A stretch of DNA of 16,829 nucleotides from Rickettsiales bacterium (GTDB lineage: Bacteria > Pseudomonadota > Alphaproteobacteria > TMED109). This document shows, one piece after another, positions 8,301 to 14,919 of the stretch. The DNA lies in contig NZIN01000015.1 in the NCBI GenBank assembly GCA_002689905.1, positions 1 to 16,829 on the forward strand. Reading direction: 5' to 3'. Both the position numbers and the translations under genes were made by a program. The notes beneath the pieces were generated by a model that worked only from the letters and a program-made list of their open reading frames with translations, did no database searches and was not told where the DNA came from. Position 1 is the first letter of the stretch. Each line of letters opens with the position of its first letter.

Positions 8301-9466
8301 CTAAAGTTAGCAGAGGGCAAAAATTAGCTGAGTGGGATCCATACACTAGACCTATAATAACAGAAAAACAAGGTTATGTTAAATTTTTAGATTTGAGTAA
8401 AGAAACATTAGAGGAAACAACTTCTTTGGACACAGGTATGACAAGTCAAGTTATCAGAGAATGGAAGGGCTTAACCAGTGCTAAAAACACAAGTATGCAA
8501 CCTAGAATCGAGATACATGATGACAATGACAAGGTATTAAAACTATCTAATGGCAATAAAGCAGTCTACGAGTTACCAGTCGATGCAGTTCTTTCAGTAG
8601 CTTATGTATCAGGAGGAAAGAAAAAAATAAAAGTAAATGCTGGCGATTTATTAGCTAGAATACCTCTTGACTCTCAAAAGTCTAAAGACATTACTGGTGG
8701 TTTACCAAGAGTTGCTGAGCTTTTTGAAGCAAGAAAACCCAAGGATTACTCATTTATTTCTGATATAAGAGGAAGGGTAGAGTTTGGCGACGATGTTAGA
8801 AGTAATAGAAAGTTAATAGTAGTTGATATAGAAGACAGTGAAAAATCAGTCGAATATTTAATACCTAAAGGAAAACACATAATGGTTCAAGAGGGAGATG
8901 TAGTTAATAAAGGAGATTTGTTAATGGATGGCAATCCAGTTCCACATGATATCCTTAGGGTTCTAGGTATTGAAGAATTAGCTAATTATCTTGTAAATGA
9001 AATACAAGATGTATACAGGTTACAAGGAGTTAAAATAAATGATAAACATATTGAGGTAATTTCTAGACAAATGCTTCAAAAAGTAGAAGTTATAGATTCA
9101 GGTGATACAGATTTAATATCAGGTGAGGTACTTGATAGAGAAGATGTTGAAAAAGCAAATGCGAAAACAGCATCAGAATCTAAAAAAATTGCTACTTTTA
9201 TTCCTATACTTAATGGCATTACCAAAGCTAGCTTACAAACTAGGTCATTTATTTCAGCAGCATCTTTCCAAGAGACTACAAGAGTTTTAACTGAAGCTGC
9301 AACTGCAGGAAAAAAAGATGATTTAATAGGCTTAAAAGAAAATGTAATAGTTGGTAGATTGATTCCTGCTGGAACTGGAAGGTCCATGTCGAGATTCAAA
9401 AGAATAGCTAGTCTTAATGAGGAGAAAATTAAAGCCGAACAGGCAAAGCAAATAGAGGCTACTTAA
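5312..9466 (+). CDS. rpoC: DNA-directed RNA polymerase subunit beta'
   Basis: This is the largest catalytic polymerase subunit. It carries the Mg-binding loop NADFDGD with D460, D462 and D464. The N-terminal zinc site has C69, C71, C84 and C87 (ECLCGKYKRMKHRG then CEKC), and the second zinc site has C802, C876, C883 and C886. A bridge helix lies at about 757-792 and the trigger loop begins at MRTFHIGG (920-927). The large trigger-loop insert typical of proteobacteria follows at about 930-1120. At 1384 residues it is near the normal alphaproteobacterial length. Translation is probably coupled to rpoB: the ATG overlaps the rpoB stop by one base, with AGGAG at 5302-5306. A run of nine A at 5951-5959 encodes a Lys stretch (KKKK) and is the longest homopolymer in the gene. 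Transcription probably ends in the hairpin and T-runs 14 bases after the stop. Confidence 0.98.
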   Translation: MNKALKQFELSNNNEFDLIKISIASPEKIRSWSFGEVKKPETINYRTFKPEKDGLFCSRIFGPVKDYECLCGKYKRMKHRGIVCEKCGVEVIQSKVRRERMGHIELAAPVAHIWFLKSLPSRISLLLDMPMKDVERVLYFENHIVIEPGLTNLKFKQILSDEEYNKALDDNSADSFSAGIGAAAIRSIFESMDLLEEKEKIKLEFSETKSDIKKKKLIRRLKLVEQFISSGNKPEWMILSSLPVIPPDLRPLVPLDGGRFATSDLNDLYRRVINRNNRLRRLIELKAPDIIVRNEMRMLQESVDALFDNTRRARPITGSNKRPLKSLADMLKGKQGRFRQNLLGKRCDYSGRSVIVVGPELKLHQCGIPKKMALELFKPFIYSKLEIRGLATTIKSAKKMVEKERSEVWDILDEVIREHPILLNRAPTLHRLGIQAFEPVLIEGKAIRLHPLVCTAFNADFDGDQMAVHVPLSVEAQLEARVLMMSTNNILSPANGKPIIVPTQDIVLGLYFLSLDSDKEKGEGMIFSGVSEIKHALDSKCLSMHAKIKARIKTIDKEGFEINKIVETTPGRLLISEVLPKHKDIPFQLINKVLSKKELAGLIDIVYRFCGQKDTVIFADKLMELGFKHACMAGISFGKDDMIVPEAKKGLVDKTRDLIKQYEKQYSDGLITQGEKYNKVIDSWSKCTDNVADKMMSEMSIGKGKNMNSVFMMADSGARGSAAQMKQLAGMRGLMAKPNGEIIETPIISNFKEGLSVLEYFNSTHGARKGLADTALKTANSGYLTRRLVDVAQDLIITKEDCGTSKGIVKKAIIDAGEIIESLYDRIIGRYCADNLISPTDSKSIAKNGDFIDEELANTIIDADIDTVKVRSALTCDLSIGICSICYGRDLARGTKVNIGEAVGVVAAQSIGEPGTQLTMRTFHIGGAAQAGSEQSRLEATIDGTLTIDGGNVIFDKKGTGIVLDRDCRLVIKDDNQRERYRERVPYGANILIKENTKVSRGQKLAEWDPYTRPIITEKQGYVKFLDLSKETLEETTSLDTGMTSQVIREWKGLTSAKNTSMQPRIEIHDDNDKVLKLSNGNKAVYELPVDAVLSVAYVSGGKKKIKVNAGDLLARIPLDSQKSKDITGGLPRVAELFEARKPKDYSFISDIRGRVEFGDDVRSNRKLIVVDIEDSEKSVEYLIPKGKHIMVQEGDVVNKGDLLMDGNPVPHDILRVLGIEELANYLVNEIQDVYRLQGVKINDKHIEVISRQMLQKVEVIDSGDTDLISGEVLDREDVEKANAKTASESKKIATFIPILNGITKASLQTRSFISAASFQETTRVLTEAATAGKKDDLIGLKENVIVGRLIPAGTGRSMSRFKRIASLNEEKIKAEQAKQIEAT

Positions 9467-9479
9467 CTAAATCAGTTGG

Positions 9480-9522
9480 TATGTTGCATAATTGCAACAT
9501 ATAATAATTTTTTTTGTTTTTT
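9480..9522 (+). terminator. Intrinsic terminator after rpoC
   Basis: TATGTTGCA (9480-9488) and TGCAACATA (9493-9501) form a perfect 9-bp stem with a 4-base TAAT loop. After a 6-base A/T spacer come eight T (9508-9515), a G, and six more T (9517-9522). The stem starts 14 bases after the rpoC stop. The stem is not very G+C-rich and the spacer before the T-run is slightly long, so termination may be partial. The position directly before a promoter supports the call. Confidence 0.75.
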
Positions 9523-9526
9523 CTAC

Positions 9527-9555
9527 TTGACCATGAAGCTAACTATCCATAATAT
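9527..9555 (+). promoter_or_regulatory. Sigma70-type promoter for the str/S10 gene run
   Basis: TTGACC (9527-9532) and TAATAT (9550-9555) are separated by exactly 17 bases; each hexamer is one base away from consensus (TTGACA, TATAAT-like with one change allowing for AT-rich variation at two positions in the -10). Transcription would start near 9561-9563, giving a leader of about 35 bases before rpsL, too short for an elaborate riboswitch or leader structure. It lies immediately after the rpoC terminator, as expected for the head of a strongly expressed ribosomal operon. The start site is inferred, not observed. Confidence 0.75.
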
Positions 9556-9595
9556 GCCCTATTCTGGTAATTAATAAAGTTTAAAGGAATTTGTA

Positions 9596-9967
9596 ATGCC
9601 GACTGTTAACCAACTGGTGCGTAAAGGAAGAAAAGCACAAATTAAGAGAAATAAAGTACCTGCTTTAGAAGCATGTCCGCAGAAAAGAGGTGTGTGTACA
9701 AGAGTGTATACAACCACTCCTAAGAAACCAAATTCAGCATTAAGAAAAGTAGCAAGAGTAAGGCTAACAAACGGATATGAAGTTACTAGTTATATACCTG
9801 GTGAAGGGCATAATTTGCAAGAACACTCTGTTGTGATTATTAGAGGAGGACGTGTTAAAGATCTGCCCGGAGTAAGATATCATGTAGTTAGAGGAACACT
9901 TGATACTCAAGGAGTAGGAAATAGAAAACAAAGAAGATCAAAATACGGCGCTAAAAGGCCTAAGTAG
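9596..9967 (+). CDS. rpsL: 30S ribosomal protein S12
   Basis: S12 sits at the decoding centre of the small subunit and controls accuracy. The 123-residue product matches the family end to end: NQLVRKGRK at the start, CPQKRGVCTRVYTTTPKKPN in the middle, then GGRVKDLPGVRYH and a C-terminal SKYGAKRPK. Lysines 43 and 88, the classic streptomycin-resistance positions, are both unaltered, so a streptomycin-sensitive form is expected at this protein. D89, the residue methylthiolated by RimO in E. coli, is also present. AAAGGAA (9583-9589) precedes the ATG. It is the first gene after the inferred promoter and lies 9 bases before rpsG. Confidence 0.98.
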   Translation: MPTVNQLVRKGRKAQIKRNKVPALEACPQKRGVCTRVYTTTPKKPNSALRKVARVRLTNGYEVTSYIPGEGHNLQEHSVVIIRGGRVKDLPGVRYHVVRGTLDTQGVGNRKQRRSKYGAKRPK

Positions 9968-9974
9968 GAGAAAG
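9966..9974 (+). promoter_or_regulatory. Ribosome binding site supporting the TTG start of rpsG
   Basis: AGGAGAAAG overlaps the rpsL stop codon (TAG, 9965-9967) and ends two bases before TTG 9977. Its AGGAG core (9966-9970) is 6 bases from the start codon, a good spacing, so the weak TTG start is paired with a strong Shine-Dalgarno sequence. Confidence 0.75.
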
Positions 9975-9976
9975 TT

Positions 9977-10450
9977 TTGTCTAGAAGAAGAAAATCAACC
10001 ATTAGAGAAATTATTCCTGATCCCATTTATGGAGACAAGGTCTTAGCTAAATTTATTAGGTCATTAATGATAGATGGTAAAAAAGATGTGGCTGAAAAAT
10101 TAATTTATTCTTGTTTTAACGTTATAAGTAAAAAAGAAAAAAGTAGAGAACCACTAGAAGTTTTTAAAATGGCTATTGATAATGTACAACCTCAGATAGA
10201 AACTAGGTCTAGAAGAGTAGGTGGAGCAACATATCAGGTGCCAGTCGAGGTTTCAGGAAGAAGAAAACAGGCATTAGCAATAAGATGGTTAATAGACGCT
10301 GCAAGAAAAAGAAATGAAAAGTCTATGATTGATAGACTAGCAAATGAATTTTTAGATGCCAATAACAAGAGAGGCGCGGCAATTAAAAAAAATGAGGATA
10401 CTAGAAAGATGGCAGAAGCTAATAGAGCTTTTGCTCATTATAGATGGTAA
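9977..10450 (+). CDS. rpsG: 30S ribosomal protein S7, TTG start
   Basis: S7 nucleates assembly of the 3' domain of 16S rRNA and lines the E site. The 157-residue length is standard, and the family pattern is clear: MSRRRKSTIREIIPDPIYGD at the N-terminus, KMAIDNVQPQIETRSRRVGG with TYQVPVEV in the centre, and RKMAEANRAFAHYRW at the end. The start codon is TTG at 9977; no ATG or GTG would give the conserved SRR N-terminus. The spacer to rpsL is only 9 bases. In E. coli the rpsL-rpsG spacer is much longer and carries the S7 translational repression site, which therefore cannot be present in the same form. fusA follows 12 bases after the stop. Confidence 0.97.
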   Translation: MSRRRKSTIREIIPDPIYGDKVLAKFIRSLMIDGKKDVAEKLIYSCFNVISKKEKSREPLEVFKMAIDNVQPQIETRSRRVGGATYQVPVEVSGRRKQALAIRWLIDAARKRNEKSMIDRLANEFLDANNKRGAAIKKNEDTRKMAEANRAFAHYRW

Positions 10451-10462
10451 CGTTGAAATATT

Positions 10463-12541
10463 ATGGCTAGAAAAACAGAATTAAACCAATATAGGAATAT
10501 AGGCATTATGGCTCATATTGATGCTGGTAAAACTACTACTACAGAAAGAATTTTATATTACACAGGGGTCTCACATAAAATAGGGGAAGTACATGACGGT
10601 GCCGCTACAATGGATTGGATGGAGCAAGAGCAAGAAAGAGGTATAACCATTACCTCTGCTGCAACAACTTGTTTTTGGAAAGATCATCGAATAAATATAA
10701 TTGATACTCCTGGTCACGTTGATTTTACAATTGAAGTAGAAAGGTCTTTAAGAGTATTAGATGGAGCAGTTGCTGTATTTGATAGTGTTGCTGGAGTAGA
10801 ACCTCAATCAGAAACAGTTTGGAGGCAAGCTAACAAGTATGGTGTGCCCAGAATGTGTTTTATAAATAAAATGGACAGAGTGGGTGCCGATTTTTATAGG
10901 TGTCTTAGTATGATCGAAGATAGATTAGGTGCATCTCCAATAGTATTACAGTTGCCTGTAGGTGCTGAGGCAGATTTTCTTGGTGTTATAGATGTATTGA
11001 ATATGAAAGAAATAATTTGGCAGCAAGATACACTTGGTGCTGAGTTTAAAGTAAATGAGTTATCTGATGAAAATAAAGAAAAAACAGAAGAATATAGAAA
11101 AAAACTTGTAGAACTTGCAGTAGAACAAGATGATAATGTAATGGAGCAATATCTAGAAGGGAATGAACCTTCTATAGAAGATCTAAAAAAATGCATAAGA
11201 AAAGGTACAATAAACGGAACATTTGTTCCTGTTTTATGTGGTACTGCTTTTAAAAATAAAGGTGTACAACCTATGCTAGATGCCGTTATAGATTATTTAC
11301 CATCGCCCTTAGATTTACCACCAGTAAAAGGTGTTGAGGTAAATGGTGAAGCTGAGATGAATAGAGAAAGTTCAGATGAACAACCTTTTTCTGCGTTGGC
11401 TTTTAAGATTATGACAGATCCATTTGTTGGAACACTTGCATTTGCCAGAGTTTATTCAGGTGTTATAGATAGTGGTGCTACTGTAGAAAACACTGTTAAA
11501 GGAAAAAAAGAGAGAATTGGAAGAATGTTACAAATGCATGCCAATAGCAGAGAAGACATCAAAGAGGCAAGAGCTGGTGACATAATAGCAATTTGTGGGC
11601 TCAAGTCAGTAACAACTGGTGATACACTCTGTGATCCAAATAACCCAATAATATTAGAGAGAATGGAATTCCCCGATCCTGTAATAGAAGTTGCAGTTGA
11701 ACCCAAAACTAAAGCAGATCAAGAGAAAATGTCTGAAGCACTTGGCAGATTGGCTGCTGAAGATCCATCTTTTGGAGTTTCTTCAGATGTGGAAAGTGGA
11801 CAAACCATAATAAAGGGTATGGGTGAATTGCATTTAGATATTATTGTTGACAGAATGAAAAGAGAATTTAAGGTTGAGGCAGATGTTGGTGCCCCTCAGG
11901 TGGCATATAGAGAAACTATAACTTCTGAAGCTGATGTTGACTATACACACAAAAAACAATCTGGTGGAGCAGGTCAATTTGCAAGAGTTAAAATGATAGT
12001 TAAGAAAGGTGAACCTGGCTGCGGGCTAGAGTTTGTTAATAAGGTAGTAGGCGGAAATATTCCAAAAGAATATATACCTGGTGTACAAAAGGGTATAGAA
12101 AGTGCCATGCATAATGGAGTAGTTGCTGGTTATCCTGTTATAGATATCAGTGTAACGCTATATGATGGAGCTTATCATGATGTTGACTCTAGTGTAATGG
12201 CTTTTGAGATTGCTGGTCGTACAGCTTTTAAAGATGCGCTGTCTAAATCTAAACCTAAACTTTTAGAGCCTATGATGAGAGTTGAAGTCGTAACTCCAGA
12301 GGATTTTGTAGGTGATGTTATAGGTGATTTAAATAGTAGAAGAGGGCAAGTACAGGGAATGGATCCTCAAGGTAATGCAACTTTAGTCAAAGCTAATGTG
12401 CCTTTGGCAACAATGTTTGGGTATGTTAATAATTTAAGATCTATGACTCAAGGAAGGGCAGTATATACTATGCAGTTTGATAAGTATGAATTAGTGCCAG
12501 CTATGGTAGAGGAAGAACTTAAATCTAAACTGGCAAGTTAA
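10463..12541 (+). CDS. fusA: Elongation factor G
   Basis: EF-G is the GTPase that drives tRNA-mRNA translocation and, with ribosome recycling factor, helps split ribosomes. The 692 residues fit the standard bacterial form. GTPase motifs are intact: P-loop AHIDAGKT (17-24), switch I ending RGITIT (59-64), DTPGH (81-85) and NKMD (135-138). Domain II follows at about 290-400, then domains III-V, with domain IV containing YTHKKQSGGAGQFARV and domain V holding the conserved GDVIGDLNSRRGQVQGM region. No clear Shine-Dalgarno precedes ATG 10463 (CGTTGAAATATT), so translation may rely on ribosomes finishing rpsG 12 bases upstream. The single-copy arrangement next to tuf is the canonical str operon order. 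Confidence 0.98.
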   Translation: MARKTELNQYRNIGIMAHIDAGKTTTTERILYYTGVSHKIGEVHDGAATMDWMEQEQERGITITSAATTCFWKDHRINIIDTPGHVDFTIEVERSLRVLDGAVAVFDSVAGVEPQSETVWRQANKYGVPRMCFINKMDRVGADFYRCLSMIEDRLGASPIVLQLPVGAEADFLGVIDVLNMKEIIWQQDTLGAEFKVNELSDENKEKTEEYRKKLVELAVEQDDNVMEQYLEGNEPSIEDLKKCIRKGTINGTFVPVLCGTAFKNKGVQPMLDAVIDYLPSPLDLPPVKGVEVNGEAEMNRESSDEQPFSALAFKIMTDPFVGTLAFARVYSGVIDSGATVENTVKGKKERIGRMLQMHANSREDIKEARAGDIIAICGLKSVTTGDTLCDPNNPIILERMEFPDPVIEVAVEPKTKADQEKMSEALGRLAAEDPSFGVSSDVESGQTIIKGMGELHLDIIVDRMKREFKVEADVGAPQVAYRETITSEADVDYTHKKQSGGAGQFARVKMIVKKGEPGCGLEFVNKVVGGNIPKEYIPGVQKGIESAMHNGVVAGYPVIDISVTLYDGAYHDVDSSVMAFEIAGRTAFKDALSKSKPKLLEPMMRVEVVTPEDFVGDVIGDLNSRRGQVQGMDPQGNATLVKANVPLATMFGYVNNLRSMTQGRAVYTMQFDKYELVPAMVEEELKSKLAS

Positions 12542-12578
12542 TAATTGGTAATATAAATATTGATAACGGAGAAAAATA

Positions 12579-13769
12579 ATGGCAAAAGAAAAATTTGAAA
12601 GAACCAAACCCCACGTAAATATAGGTACCATCGGTCACGTTGATCACGGTAAAACTACTTTAACGGCTGCTATTACGAAGACATTGGCTGAAACAGGTGG
12701 AGCAACAAGCATAGCTTATGATGAGATAGATAAAGCACCTGAAGAAAAAGAAAGAGGAATTACAATAAATACAGCTCATGTAGAATATGAAACAGAAGGA
12801 AGACACTATGCTCACGTAGATTGCCCAGGGCATGCTGATTATGTTAAAAATATGATAACTGGTGCCGCACAAATGGATGGAGGTATATTAGTAGTATCTG
12901 CTGCTGATGGACCTATGCCTCAAACAAGAGAACACATTCTATTAGCGAGACAAGTTGGAGTTCCTGCTCTAGTAGTTTTTTTAAATAAGGTTGACCAAGT
13001 AGATGACCCAGAGCTCTTAGAATTAGTTGAAATGGAAGTTAGAGAATTATTATCTAAGTATGATTTCCCTGGTGACGATATACCTATTATTAAAGGTTCT
13101 GCTTTAAAGGCTCTTGAAGGAGATAGTTCCGAAATGGGCTCGCCTGCAATAATGAAGCTTATGGAAGAGGTTGATAAATATGTGCCTCAACCAGATAGAC
13201 CAGTAGATCAGCCATTTTTAATGCCAATTGAGGATGTTTTTTCCATATCAGGAAGAGGAACTGTTGTAACAGGAAGAGTTGAATCTGGAGTTATAAATGT
13301 CAATGACGAGATTGAAGTTATAGGTATAAAGGATACTACCAAGACAGTTTGTACTGGAGTTGAGATGTTCAGAAAGCTTTTAGATAGAGGGGAAGCTGGT
13401 GATAATATAGGAGCGCTTCTTAGAGGTATAAATAGAGAGGATGTTGAAAGAGGGCAAGTCCTAGCAGCTCCTGGATCAATTAAGCCACATACAAAGTTCA
13501 AAGCAGAAACTTATGTTTTAACAAAAGAAGAAGGAGGAAGACATACTCCTTTTTTTGGAAACTATAGACCACAATTTTATTTTAGAACAACTGATGTGAC
13601 AGGAACAATAGAGTTGCCTAGTGGTACAGAGATGGTTATGCCAGGTGATAATATTAGCTTAACAGTTAACTTAATTTCTCCAATAGCTATGACAAAAGGA
13701 TTAAAGTTTGCTATAAGAGAAGGAGGTAAAACTGTTGGTGCTGGAGTTGTTTCAGAGATAATCGAGTAA
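12579..13769 (+). CDS. tuf: Elongation factor Tu
   Basis: EF-Tu delivers aminoacyl-tRNA to the ribosomal A site. The 396-residue product is complete. It shows the P-loop GHVDHGKT (19-26), switch I ending RGITIN (59-64), DCPGH with catalytic H85 (81-85) and NKVD (136-139), followed by the two beta-barrel domains. The C-terminus GAGVVSEIIE is typical of alphaproteobacteria. CGGAGAA (12567-12573) precedes the ATG. It follows fusA by 37 bases and precedes rpsJ by only 7, linking the str and S10 units. Whether a second tuf copy exists elsewhere cannot be told from this window. Confidence 0.98.
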   Translation: MAKEKFERTKPHVNIGTIGHVDHGKTTLTAAITKTLAETGGATSIAYDEIDKAPEEKERGITINTAHVEYETEGRHYAHVDCPGHADYVKNMITGAAQMDGGILVVSAADGPMPQTREHILLARQVGVPALVVFLNKVDQVDDPELLELVEMEVRELLSKYDFPGDDIPIIKGSALKALEGDSSEMGSPAIMKLMEEVDKYVPQPDRPVDQPFLMPIEDVFSISGRGTVVTGRVESGVINVNDEIEVIGIKDTTKTVCTGVEMFRKLLDRGEAGDNIGALLRGINREDVERGQVLAAPGSIKPHTKFKAETYVLTKEEGGRHTPFFGNYRPQFYFRTTDVTGTIELPSGTEMVMPGDNISLTVNLISPIAMTKGLKFAIREGGKTVGAGVVSEIIE

Positions 13770-13776
13770 AAATTTT

Positions 13777-14088
13777 ATGGCAGGACATCAAAATATAAGG
13801 ATTAGGTTAAAAGCTTTTGATCACAGAATACTTGATAATTCTGCTCATGAGATTGTAAACACCGCAAAAAGAACTGGAGCAAACGTAAGAGGACCAATTC
13901 CTCTTCCCACTAGAATTGAGAGATTTACTGTAAATAGATCTCCACATGTAGATAAAAAGTCTAGAGAGCAATTTGAAATTAGAACTTTTAAAAGACTTTT
14001 AGATATAGTGAGTCCTACTCCTCAAACTGTAGATGCTTTGATGAAGTTAGATCTTGCAGCTGGAGTAGATGTGGAGATTAAGTTATGA
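13777..14088 (+). CDS. rpsJ: 30S ribosomal protein S10
   Basis: S10 is a small-subunit head protein that also acts as NusE, pairing with NusB in transcription antitermination. The 103 residues match the family throughout: IRIRLKAFDHRILD at the start, the GPIPLPTRIERFTVNRSPHV loop in the middle, and LMKLDLAAGVDVEIKL at the end. Only 7 bases separate it from tuf and no good Shine-Dalgarno is visible (CGAGTAAAAATTTT), so translational coupling to tuf is plausible. In E. coli this gene heads its own operon with a long L4-responsive leader; no room exists for one here. Its TGA stop overlaps the rplC ATG by 4 bases. Confidence 0.97.
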   Translation: MAGHQNIRIRLKAFDHRILDNSAHEIVNTAKRTGANVRGPIPLPTRIERFTVNRSPHVDKKSREQFEIRTFKRLLDIVSPTPQTVDALMKLDLAAGVDVEIKL

Positions 14089-14915
14089 GAACTGGTGTAA
14101 TGGCGAAAAAATTAGGTATGACAAGAGTTTATAACGAAAAAAGAGAACACAACAGCGTTACAGTATTAAAGATGCCAGAAGGATTTGTCATTGGTCATAA
14201 AAAAAATAAAATAGACGGTTATGATGCGCTAATTTTAGGTTTTCACAAAATTAACGCTAAATCGTTAAATAAGCCACAAAAAGAGTTTTTTTCTAAAATT
14301 AAACAAGAGCCATTAGGTAAAATTAAAGAGTTTAGAGTTTCTGAGGATAATTTTGTTGAAAAAGGTAAAAGTTTAGCGGCATCGCATTTTGTAGTAGGTC
14401 AATTTGTAGATGTAAAATCTGATTCAATAGGTAAAGGATTTGCTGGTGCAATGAAAAGGCATAACTTTGCTGGCTTAAGAGCCAGTCACGGTGTATCTAT
14501 ATCTCACAGAAGTCATGGTTCTACTGGTAATAGTCAAGATCCTGGCAGAGTATGGAAGGGGAAAAAAATGGCTGGACAAATGGGTAACAAAAAAGTGACA
14601 GTTCAGAGTTTAGAAGTAGTGTCCATTGATGAGGAAAGAAACTTAATATTAGTTAAAGGAGGGGTGCCAGGTAGTGTCGGTGCATGGGTTGAAATTACTG
14701 ATGCGAAGAAAAAAAGTTTACCAGCTAATGTTCCTTATCCTGCAGGGCTTAAAGAGGGGAGCAAGGAAAAAACAGATAAAGAGCTAGTTGCTAAAGAAAA
14801 TCAAATAGCAGAAGCTAACAATAATAAACTAGAAGTTAATGCTTCTGATGATAATAAAATAACAGATGGTGAAGAAGCTAAAGATAAAGAAAATAATAAG
14901 TTAATAAAAGAATAG
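14085..14915 (+). CDS. rplC: 50S ribosomal protein L3 with a long charged C-terminal tail
   Basis: L3 is an early-assembly large-subunit protein whose central loop reaches towards the peptidyl transferase centre. The core (residues 1-223) is of alphaproteobacterial type: MRTGVMAKKLGMTRVY, GKGFAGAMKRHNFAGLRASHG, SHRSHGSTGNSQDPG and KKMAGQMG. The Gln in NSQDPG corresponds to the position methylated by PrmB in E. coli. The last 53 residues (224-276) form a Lys/Glu/Asn-rich low-complexity tail with no resemblance to the E. coli protein, which ends near residue 209. Shorter C-terminal extensions are usual in alphaproteobacterial L3. The ATG overlaps the rpsJ stop by 4 bases, with GGAG at 14073-14076. 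Confidence 0.97.
   Translation: MRTGVMAKKLGMTRVYNEKREHNSVTVLKMPEGFVIGHKKNKIDGYDALILGFHKINAKSLNKPQKEFFSKIKQEPLGKIKEFRVSEDNFVEKGKSLAASHFVVGQFVDVKSDSIGKGFAGAMKRHNFAGLRASHGVSISHRSHGSTGNSQDPGRVWKGKKMAGQMGNKKVTVQSLEVVSIDEERNLILVKGGVPGSVGAWVEITDAKKKSLPANVPYPAGLKEGSKEKTDKELVAKENQIAEANNNKLEVNASDDNKITDGEEAKDKENNKLIKE
14754..14912 (+). other. Low-complexity acidic/basic tail of L3
   Basis: Codons for residues 224-276 begin after VPYPAGLK. The tail is dominated by Lys, Glu, Asp and Asn with few hydrophobics, and the DNA is very A-rich on this strand. It is probably disordered and exposed on the ribosome surface or trimmed. No known motif was recognised. Confidence 0.7.
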
Positions 14916-14919
14916 TAGT

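Noticed and set aside
12542..12578. A separate tuf promoter in the fusA-tuf gap
   Set aside because: The 37 bases contain AT-rich hexamers but no paired -35 element at a suitable distance; only the tuf ribosome binding site is supported.
12660..12872. Cys/Phe/Ser-rich - strand frame opposite tuf, looking superficially like a membrane peptide
   Set aside because: Complement of conserved EF-Tu GTPase sequence; hydrophobicity is a by-product of reading the antisense frame, and no ribosome binding site or neighbour supports it.
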